From Muribaculum gordoncarteri (GTDB lineage Bacteria; Bacteroidota; Bacteroidia; Bacteroidales; Muribaculaceae), in the NCBI RefSeq assembly GCF_004803695.1, contig NZ_CP039393.1, forward strand, positions 1,488,001-1,552,000: a stretch of DNA of 64,000 nucleotides, in the 5' to 3' direction. The position numbers and the translations under genes are program-made. Each line of letters starts with the position of its first letter. Within the stretch, counting starts at the first letter, position 1. Of this stretch, positions 19,544 to 25,617 are shown one piece after another. Below the pieces are notes generated by a model. That model was not told where the DNA came from, made no database searches, and saw nothing but the letters and a program-made list of their open reading frames with translations.

Positions 19544-20227
19544 ATGGACACATCCACAAAACATCCTATGACATATGAACAAGCGAGACATCTTTTTCTT
19601 AATATGGGCGAAGCCATTAAAGAATTAGAGCCGAATGTTGATAAACTTGCCCAAACCCTGTCCCATATTGAGAATATTAATATGATGGATAATTACACAC
19701 TAAATGTGACCAAAAACGCATTAACCTGTCAACTTACGATATCACTTATACATTTAGACCTTTGTGCCGCTACACGCCAATATTTAAGTGGATTAACAAA
19801 TTATGACCAACGCTTTGCAATTAAGAATCTTCAAGCGATTTTGAATGAAGCCTATAAGCGTGTATTTGGTTTTTCATCTACTAAATTGAAAGATACACTA
19901 ATATACCCATTAATATCTTCGCTTTCAGATGAAGATAAAGACAAATACAGGTCTTATTTGGATAAAATGGCTTCTATAAAATCTAATTTTCATGAACCTA
20001 CAATATTTAATAAAGAAAGTCGGTGTATGATATATCATTATTCCAATGATATACTCAAAGCTCATAAATTTTTATCGGATATTGATGCCGATGTAGTAAT
20101 ACACGCCTCAAATCAATTTCTTAGTGTCATAGTACAACTTTCTGAATTTGTCCACAATCTTTTATTAGATTTTGATAAGCGTATGATGCTCTTATTGGAA
20201 AGCTTGAGAAATACAATTGAGGATTAA
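19544..20227 (+). CDS. unrecognised all-helical 227-residue protein
   Basis: I do not recognise this protein. Predicted from sequence character it is almost entirely alpha-helical, with several Leu/Ile heptad stretches (for example 'QFLSVIVQLSEFVHNLLLDF' near the C-terminus). There is no signal peptide or membrane segment. It is the last gene of the R-M cluster, 33 bp after the preceding unknown gene, and precedes the TCAN repeat tract. A partner role to the preceding protein is conceivable from gene order only. Confidence 0.6.
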   Translation: MDTSTKHPMTYEQARHLFLNMGEAIKELEPNVDKLAQTLSHIENINMMDNYTLNVTKNALTCQLTISLIHLDLCAATRQYLSGLTNYDQRFAIKNLQAILNEAYKRVFGFSSTKLKDTLIYPLISSLSDEDKDKYRSYLDKMASIKSNFHEPTIFNKESRCMIYHYSNDILKAHKFLSDIDADVVIHASNQFLSVIVQLSEFVHNLLLDFDKRMMLLLESLRNTIED

Positions 20228-20276
20228 CAATATTATCTTCATTAGTAATACTATGCTAAATTGTGTTTATCCCAGG

Positions 20277-20460
20277 ACGAGCCAATCATCTGAAAGATCA
20301 ATCATTCAATCAGTCAGCCATTCAATCAGTCAGCCATTCAATCAGCCAATCATCTGAATGATTAATCATTCAATCACCCAGTCATTCAGTCAGTCAATCA
20401 TCTGAATGAACAGTCATTCAGTCATCTGTCCAGACATTCAGACTATAATATTTCAATACA
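20277..20460 (+). repeat. degenerate tetranucleotide (TCAN) repeat tract
   Basis: About 180 bp are built from 4-bp units of the form TCAN (TCAA, TCAG, TCAT), with a 16-bp tandem unit (ATTCAATCAGTCAGCC) near 20326-20343 and a recurring CAATCATCTGAATGA. Related TCATTACG units continue to about 20560. No open reading frame uses it. The remainder of 20560-20990 is AT-rich and gene-free apart from the stem-loop and terminator listed separately. Confidence 0.7.
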
Positions 20461-20840
20461 ATCATACATAAGTACATCAACACGTCAATACATCATTACG
20501 TCATTACGTCATGACATCATGACATTCATAAATAAATACGTCATTACATCATTTCAGCCGTCTTGCAATCAAGACTGTTATCGTTAATAGCCTGTATCAT
20601 TGTAGTTTATTCACCACAAAACCATAACTTCATTACATATTTAGTCCGAAACAACCTTAACTATCCTTTGCAAAATCTTATTCTTCCCTCATTGCCATCC
20701 CAGATATTTATGTCCCTTTGAGATTCCAACAGACTGAAATGCCACTTTCCACGATTTCAGACATGAATCCGGCATAAAATCCGTGTCCACGTATTCCACA
20801 ACCTTATATAATTACTTAATGTGCAACGGAATCCGTCGGG

Positions 20841-20903
20841 ATTCGGCGAGGTATGTTTTAAGCAGCGCGAAATAGATTTAGCTGCTCAAAACCCTCGCCG
20901 AAT
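20841..20903. repeat. long imperfect stem-loop downstream of the integrase gene
   Basis: Arm 20841-20851 (ATTCGGCGAGG) pairs perfectly with 20893-20903, and GTTTTAAGCAGC (20855-20866) pairs with GCTGCTCAAAAC (20881-20892) with one mismatch; a TAT bulge and a 14-nt loop complete it. The 23-bp stem is GC-richer than its surroundings and lacks a U-run on either side, so it is not an ordinary terminator. A replication, transfer or recombination site is possible. Confidence 0.55.
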
Positions 20904-20989
20904 GTAGGTTGGTCTTACTCCAAAGTCGTAATCCCCATTGCCGATTTTCATGCTCCATTTTTTCTTTTTTGTTCTCATTGGGATTGGCA

Positions 20990-21032
20990 GCGAAAAGAAA
21001 AAGCCGATAAATCACATCGGACTTATCGGCTT
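20990..21032 (-). terminator. rho-independent terminator of the integrase gene
   Basis: A perfect 10-bp stem, AAGCCGATAA (21001-21010) and TTATCGGCTT (21023-21032), is followed on the minus strand by TTTCTTTT. It lies 21 bp beyond the integrase stop. Confidence 0.85.
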
Positions 21033-21052
21033 CGGATTGGATAGCGATTACT

Positions 21053-22300
21053 TTACATCGGTGCATAATTGATTTCGCCGAGGGAGTCAATAGCATCCTG
21101 TTTGAGGCTGTCAACGACATGGAGATATCGCTCCGTCATCTTTATTGAGGTGTGTCCGAGCAGACTTGACACCGTCTTGATGTTCGCTCCTTTGGTGAGG
21201 ACATTCACCGCGAAGCTGTGCCTCGCGCAATGCCATGTAATTTTCTTCCTGATGCCTGCTTCCTTGACCCATTTCCGAAGGTACAGGTTGCAGACGTTGT
21301 AATGCGGCAATTTGAACACACGCTCATCAAAGTTGTCATCGCTCGGCTCACCAATCAGACGGATAAGGGTGTCGTTCAACGGAACGATTACCCAGCTGCG
21401 GCTGCTGTGGTCTTTCGTCTTTTGCTGTTGGAAACGCAGCGTCTTTGTGGAGTAATCCACATTGCGATATGTGAGCAGGCTTGTGTCACACCAACGCACC
21501 CCGGTATATAGACCGAAGATGAAGGCACGGTGAATCTCTCCCTTCTCGCCATCGAAGTGTGTAGCCACAAGCTGCTGTATCTCCTCCGGCAGAAGAATTT
21601 CCTTTTGCAGGGTCATGTTGTCGTTCTTCAGCACAAATCCCCGGCACGGATTTTTCTTGATGAGGTCTTTGTCAACGGCAGTTGTAACCATACGCTTGAA
21701 CATCCGGAAATAGATTTTCGGGCCGTCGCCTGTTCCGTTCTCTTTCAGATACTCCACATAGGCCGCCACCATATCAACCGTGAGCTGCGTCATCTTCAGA
21801 TTTTTCTTGTAAAGGGAATATCTCGGTGTTCCGGCAAGAAAGTCCATGAACTTTTGCAGACCATGCTTGAGCGTTATGCGGGTGTATTTCGTGAATGACG
21901 GGGATTTGATGAACTCCTTGCAGAATTCAAGGAAATCCTCGTCCATATCCTTGCGGAGCCGGTAACCCTCCCTGTCCTCCAAGAACGACTGCTCACGCTC
22001 AAAGCGTATCTTCTCGGCAAGGGCGAAAGTGTTCTTGTTCTGCATACGCTCCTGCTGGTTGCGGGGATGAAGCCAGATGTAGAGGTTGAGGTTTTCTTTC
22101 TTGCGGGAATGCTTGATTTTGTATTTCGGTTTTCCCGCCATCGCTCCATCGGTGTAGAATACCTGATTGCCGTCATCGTCAAGCACGGGCGATTCAGTCC
22201 TTCCGAGATAATATTCAAGGTAGAGGCTGGCGCGGCCGTCGCTTAATTCCGACTGCTGGAGCTTGGGATTCTGCTTCTTGCGATTTTCTAAATTTGCCAT
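21053..22300 (-). CDS. int: tyrosine recombinase / integrase of the conjugative element
   Basis: The 415-residue protein is about the length of IntDOT-type integrases. An N-terminal arm-binding part (about 1-110) and a SAM-like core-binding domain (about 120-220) precede the catalytic domain. Visible catalytic residues are Arg in 'GLYTGVRWCD', His and Arg in 'WHCARHSF', His in 'LLGHTS', and the nucleophile Tyr in 'TERYLHV'. It performs site-specific integration and excision of the element. A TATATTTG promoter element lies just upstream and a strong terminator just downstream, so it is a single-gene unit. The gene appears intact. Confidence 0.93.
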   Translation of the reverse strand: MANLENRKKQNPKLQQSELSDGRASLYLEYYLGRTESPVLDDDGNQVFYTDGAMAGKPKYKIKHSRKKENLNLYIWLHPRNQQERMQNKNTFALAEKIRFEREQSFLEDREGYRLRKDMDEDFLEFCKEFIKSPSFTKYTRITLKHGLQKFMDFLAGTPRYSLYKKNLKMTQLTVDMVAAYVEYLKENGTGDGPKIYFRMFKRMVTTAVDKDLIKKNPCRGFVLKNDNMTLQKEILLPEEIQQLVATHFDGEKGEIHRAFIFGLYTGVRWCDTSLLTYRNVDYSTKTLRFQQQKTKDHSSRSWVIVPLNDTLIRLIGEPSDDNFDERVFKLPHYNVCNLYLRKWVKEAGIRKKITWHCARHSFAVNVLTKGANIKTVSSLLGHTSIKMTERYLHVVDSLKQDAIDSLGEINYAPM

Positions 22301-22317
22301 ACGATTCTAATTTTGCG

Positions 22318-22325
22318 CAAATATA
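22318..22325 (-). promoter_or_regulatory. -7 promoter element of the integrase gene
   Basis: On the minus strand TATATTTG lies 17 bp upstream of the integrase ATG, matching the Bacteroidetes TAnnTTTG consensus. No good -33 TTG is seen, so expression may be weak or activator-dependent. Confidence 0.5.
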
Positions 22326-22550
22326 ATCCGGGGTGTAATAATTTGAAAATCGCCATACACATCCCTTAACATTTACCCCATGCCTACGGTTCACAATCAA
22401 GGGTACAAAAGGTGTACTTTTTGAGAAAATCGGGGCAAAAGACGAAAAACTACCGCAACTCCAACGATAGCTATTATATTGAAAATAAGCGTGGTTAGCT
22501 TATTTGGCTTATCATCATTTTCTATCATTGGAATCTGGTAAATTTTAACT

Positions 22551-22665
22551 GTTAGAGCAAAATGCGTGATGCTTATGCTATGCACTTGCATAGCGTGTCG
22601 TCACGTTCTCTAACAAAGGTCCTACCAGATACCTACACTGAAAGCGTGTGCGACACGCTTTTTTT
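22551..22665 (+). ncRNA. candidate tracrRNA, folded like a natural single-guide RNA
   Basis: GTTAGAG (22551-22557) pairs with CTCTAAC (22608-22614) as a lower stem. An asymmetric bulge (six nt against one) is followed by CGTGA/TCACG, and the upper stem closes through GCTATGC (around 22577-22583) and GCATAGC (22588-22594). Next comes AAAGG-TCCT-ACC, comparable to a Cas9 nexus. A terminator hairpin AAGCGTGT-GCG-ACACGCTT with seven T ends the RNA at 22665. This is the order repeat, anti-repeat, nexus, terminator of Cas9 guides, on the strand of the cas9 remnant. The CRISPR repeat itself is not in the window, so identity is unproven. A possible -7 element is TATCATTG (22523-22530). The next 200 bp up to the prophage hold no convincing gene. 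Confidence 0.5.
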
Positions 22666-22875
22666 GTTTGACTATAAAACAGCCTTAATTCTGATAATCT
22701 TTACCGATAGCCCGGTAATAATTACCGATGACCTTTATCAACACACCGAACTACCTTCATTATTATATCTTTTATTTTCAGCGGAATACACACTTTTAGC
22801 CTTGCGCTGTAATCCGATTGTAACATTCGCTGGTTCTATATCCGTGATTTGAAAACAATATAAAATATAATCCGC

Positions 22876-22935
22876 AAAACGAAATGTTCCGGCTTCCCGA
22901 AACGAAATGTTCCGCTACCTAAAACGAAACGTACC
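22876..22935 (+). repeat. left-end transposase binding sites L1-L3
   Basis: Three direct copies with 22-23 bp periodicity: AAAACGAAATGTTCCGG (22876), GAAACGAAATGTTCCGC (22899) and AAAACGAAACGTACC (22921). They match the inverted copies at the right end. Mu transposase binds comparable arrays at both phage ends. Confidence 0.75.
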
Positions 22936-22957
22936 TTTTTCTCCCCCCTCATAAGTG

Positions 22958-23000
22958 ACCGCCACAACCCATTTCAAGGCTGTGGCGGTTCTGTTTTTAT
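22958..23000 (+). terminator. terminator-like hairpin at the left phage tip
   Basis: ACCGCCACA (22958-22966) pairs perfectly with TGTGGCGGT (22981-22989), followed by TCTGTTTTT on the plus strand. It lies 35 bp beyond the last leftward gene and could also stop that transcript. Confidence 0.55.
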
Positions 23001-23033
23001 GCGATTGTAATGGCATTATAACGCCGTTCTCCC

Positions 23034-23429
23034 CTACTCCAGCCAGCGGTCAACGGTGGCGATGGCTTCGGTGCGGAAGGCGTTGAAGGCTTCCCACTCG
23101 GCTTCGTAATCCCCGGCTTTAGCTATGTCTGGGTTCTTAAACAGCTCTATCTGGTGGGTCTTGATGGCATCCTCCTCCGTCTGGCTGTAACGGCTGCGGA
23201 TTATGCCGTTTATCAGGCTGTCACGGCTCATATCGCCAGAGGCTATCAGTGTGCCACCGTCAGGCTCGGTGCCGGTATAGGCATAGCCTGTAACAGGCTC
23301 AGGGGCTTCCTCTCCGTCCCTGACCTCAGGCACATAATCCTCTATGACTTCCTCGTTGAGGTAAGCCATATAACGGTTGTCATCATATTTGACGAGCGTC
23401 TTGCGCTCGGTGTAGATTGCTTTATTCAT
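23034..23429 (-). CDS. unrecognised small protein downstream of the reverse transcriptase
   Basis: From the ATG 2 nt after the reverse transcriptase stop the protein has 131 residues. It is acidic with a 'YTGTEPDGGTLI' segment that loosely echoes 'YSYTGSAIMIDQAEKD' near the C-terminus of the reverse transcriptase. The C-terminal third looks helical. It is not the basic helical-bundle Avd protein known from other DGRs. It is the last gene of the leftward transcript. A role in retrohoming or as a phage tail accessory is possible, and neither is shown. Confidence 0.6.
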   Translation of the reverse strand: MNKAIYTERKTLVKYDDNRYMAYLNEEVIEDYVPEVRDGEEAPEPVTGYAYTGTEPDGGTLIASGDMSRDSLINGIIRSRYSQTEEDAIKTHQIELFKNPDIAKAGDYEAEWEAFNAFRTEAIATVDRWLE

Positions 23430-23431
23430 TG

Positions 23432-25072
23432 TCACGTGAATTTGTAAAACTTCTTGTTTAACTTGTTGACCTGCTCCATGACCACGGTCGGACATGGGAG
23501 GTCAGCCTTGGTAAAGTCTTTTTCGGCTTGGTCGATCATGATAGCTGAACCTGTGTAGGAATAGTATTCGGCATCCTTTACCGTAGGGGTGCCGTTGCTG
23601 TCCTTTTCCCTCTCATAGACATAGCTCTCATGTTCCTCGCCGTCCACCGCCGTTTGAACGACGGTTTGCAGTATGCGCTTGTACCGGATCACGAGGCACT
23701 TCTTGGGGCGGGTTTTTCGCTCCTGCCTCACGACACCATCCGGGCCGGTGACCTCGGCGAAGTAGTCTTCGGTTTCAACCTTGCTGTCCTCTATGGCATA
23801 GTCGAGCAGCATTATCTTGAAGTTATCCTCCTGCGCCGGATCTTTACAGACAATATCAGTAAACGGGCGCTTCTGGTCGTAGCGCATACCCTTGAACGGG
23901 ATGTTGGCACGACGGTTCTTTATGACCTTTCCAAGTCGCTTTTCCATGTTTATATCGAGTTTTCTTAATAATGTATGCGAATTTGCGTGGGTGGCGAAAC
24001 CTATACGGCTGGCACATTCCAACCGGGTTTCCTCCGGTGTCATGCCCTTCTTTTTACATTTTGCCACCTGCCGACATAGGGCTTTCTTATTGCGCTTGCG
24101 AAGGGCGCGGTGGGTATGAAATGAAACATAGCTGCACACGTCTATGCCTCTGCTCCAGACCGGGCGCACGTTCCAGTTCCGGTTGACCTCTATCAGATAA
24201 TCCCGGGCAAGTACCATTATGCACATCTCCGTGACAAGGTGTAAGAATGTCTTGTCACGATGGAGCATGACTATATTGTCGGCAAATCTGAAATACTGTA
24301 TCGGTTCACTTATATAGCGGTCAAACTTGCCGACCATATAAGCCACTCCCCTGCCTAATTCATCCGCCTGTTCCTTCGTGCGGCAGGTCACGAGGCTGTC
24401 GCTGACATAACGGTTACGCCAATATGCGAGCCTTTCGGGGTCTCCGGCTATACCGAAAATCCCTACCGCGTCATGGTCAAACTTGGCTAAAAAGAAATTT
24501 GCTAATATCTGCGAGATCTTGACCCCTAAAGGCAGCCCCTGACGGAAGCTGTCGATAAATTCATCGAGGAACCGCAACAGTTTTGGGTCTTTGATTTTAG
24601 TCCTGACCCGTTCTTTCATCAGGAAATGTGCGATATTCTGGAAATAGTGGTGGGCGTCAAGCTGAACGAAATACCACGTGCTTTCCGGATCAGTATAAAG
24701 CTCCTTGCGCAGCAGGTTGATGAAATCATGGGTGCCGCGTCCCTTGACGCAGGAGCACGACCGCCGGATGAACGTGTCGGTAAACAGACGCTCGGTCTGA
24801 AGCAGCGGCGCCCACTGGCGCACATGGTCACGCACGGGAAGTTTGCTCACGATCCTGCGCTTGGGCTCGAAAATCTCCTCGTCCTGATACTCGGAGGTAT
24901 GCCCGGTGCCGTCCCGGTATTCAGCCAGAAGTTCCATGAGGTTGGCTTTGAGGTTTGCCGCGAAGCGCTGCACATTGTCGCGCCGCTCTTTATATTCGGC
25001 AAAGCCCCGGAAAGCCGCCTCATAGTTCTCGATGGTCTCAATACGAGGAGATATGTATCCTCGTCGTTTCAT
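23432..25072 (-). CDS. DGR reverse transcriptase
   Basis: The 546-residue protein carries reverse-transcriptase blocks: motif A 'VQLDAHHYF' (Asp139), the DGR-type 'LPLGVKISQ' (180-188, SQ where most RTs have SP), and motif C 'YFRFADNIVML' with 'FADN' at 263-266 in place of YxDD. The second catalytic-site aspartate is therefore asparagine. DGR reverse transcriptases copy the template repeat RNA with errors at adenines and pass the cDNA to the variable repeat. After about residue 390 there is a C-terminal extension of some 150 residues that I do not recognise. DGR enzymes are usually 280-450 residues. It lies directly downstream of the template repeat. Confidence 0.85.
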   Translation of the reverse strand: MKRRGYISPRIETIENYEAAFRGFAEYKERRDNVQRFAANLKANLMELLAEYRDGTGHTSEYQDEEIFEPKRRIVSKLPVRDHVRQWAPLLQTERLFTDTFIRRSCSCVKGRGTHDFINLLRKELYTDPESTWYFVQLDAHHYFQNIAHFLMKERVRTKIKDPKLLRFLDEFIDSFRQGLPLGVKISQILANFFLAKFDHDAVGIFGIAGDPERLAYWRNRYVSDSLVTCRTKEQADELGRGVAYMVGKFDRYISEPIQYFRFADNIVMLHRDKTFLHLVTEMCIMVLARDYLIEVNRNWNVRPVWSRGIDVCSYVSFHTHRALRKRNKKALCRQVAKCKKKGMTPEETRLECASRIGFATHANSHTLLRKLDINMEKRLGKVIKNRRANIPFKGMRYDQKRPFTDIVCKDPAQEDNFKIMLLDYAIEDSKVETEDYFAEVTGPDGVVRQERKTRPKKCLVIRYKRILQTVVQTAVDGEEHESYVYEREKDSNGTPTVKDAEYYSYTGSAIMIDQAEKDFTKADLPCPTVVMEQVNKLNKKFYKFT

Positions 25073-25253
25073 TGTGTCTCGGTGTCATGGGTGTCTTAAT
25101 GTGTCATTTTGGGTCAAACCGCAGTGTGATCTGCAATTTTCTCTTGCTTCGTTACCGTCGGCTGGAATCGTTGATTCCATCTACCGGCACTGCCCGCATT
25201 TCGTTTGTTTTTCGCCTTGGGGCGAGGCCCTGTCACCCCGCTTCTGGATTGTT

Positions 25254-25375
25254 GAGGGGCGAGCCGATGTTCGCATTGGCATTCGTGGGAGCGTTGTTCA
25301 CATTGACCGCTCCTACGCCCGCATTGCCACCGTTGTTGGCGTTGGCGCCGCGAAACACAGCACGGAAGCCCGAAG
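25254..25375 (-). repeat. DGR template repeat (TR)
   Basis: A 122-bp copy of the end of the variable tail gene, in the gap between that gene and the reverse transcriptase. Read on the minus strand, all nine differences from the variable repeat fall on template adenines (six AAY codons affected). Outside 25254-25375 the similarity stops abruptly. The flanking gap (25073-25617) otherwise holds the TR promoter and no gene. Confidence 0.93.
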
Positions 25376-25403
25376 ACCGACTCTTGGACGACAGCAGCCC
25401 GAT

Positions 25404-25427
25404 TGTTAAATCAACGCAAATTTAACA
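25404..25427 (-). promoter_or_regulatory. candidate promoter of the template-repeat RNA, with dyad
   Basis: On the minus strand TAAATTTG (25417-25424) matches TAnnTTTG, about 40 bp upstream of the template repeat. It is embedded in an 8-bp perfect inverted repeat, TGTTAAAT (25404-25411) and ATTTAACA (25420-25427). The upstream -33 element is poor. Confidence 0.5.
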
Positions 25428-25617
25428 CTTTTTCGTCTATCGAGACCGATATAAACATGGAAATATGTCAATGTTCTCTTTGCCCCCATTGCTGACGGGT
25501 GTCGGAACAAGTCCGACACGGGGGCTCCCTACGGTCGCCGGGTGCTTTGCCTTCGGCGCGTGCCAGGAACACCATGCACACACCGGACACCGGGCACCCT
25601 TTGACCTCCTGACCACT

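Larger units (their letters stand above)
1..22300. mobile_element. accessory arm of a Bacteroidales conjugative element (ICE)
   Basis: The genes here are those carried on Bacteroidales conjugative transposons: a DUF3945-like protein, a DUF1896-like protein, a giant methylase-helicase, an RteB-like regulator, and a tyrosine integrase at the right edge. No mob or tra transfer genes are in the window, so the element continues to the left. Two AT-rich cargo islands (about 9.7-14.6 and 16.5-20.2 kb) interrupt the GC-richer backbone. The right attachment site was not identified; it should lie between the integrase and the prophage left end at about 22.87 kb. Confidence 0.75.

Noticed and set aside
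20277-20560. possible CRISPR array
   Set aside because: The repeats are 4 to 16 bp and contiguous, with no unique spacers of constant length. It is a microsatellite.
22397-22591. 64-codon minus-strand frame with a hydrophobic segment
   Set aside because: It overlaps the promoter and first stem of the tracr-like RNA, has no promoter of its own, and resembles no known protein. Left unannotated.
22562-22852. 96-codon plus-strand frame across the tracr-like RNA
   Set aside because: It reads through the hairpins and terminator and gives no Cas9-like or other recognisable sequence.
24620-25072. plus-strand frames over the reverse transcriptase
   Set aside because: They are shadows in a GC-rich gene; RT motifs are on the minus strand.
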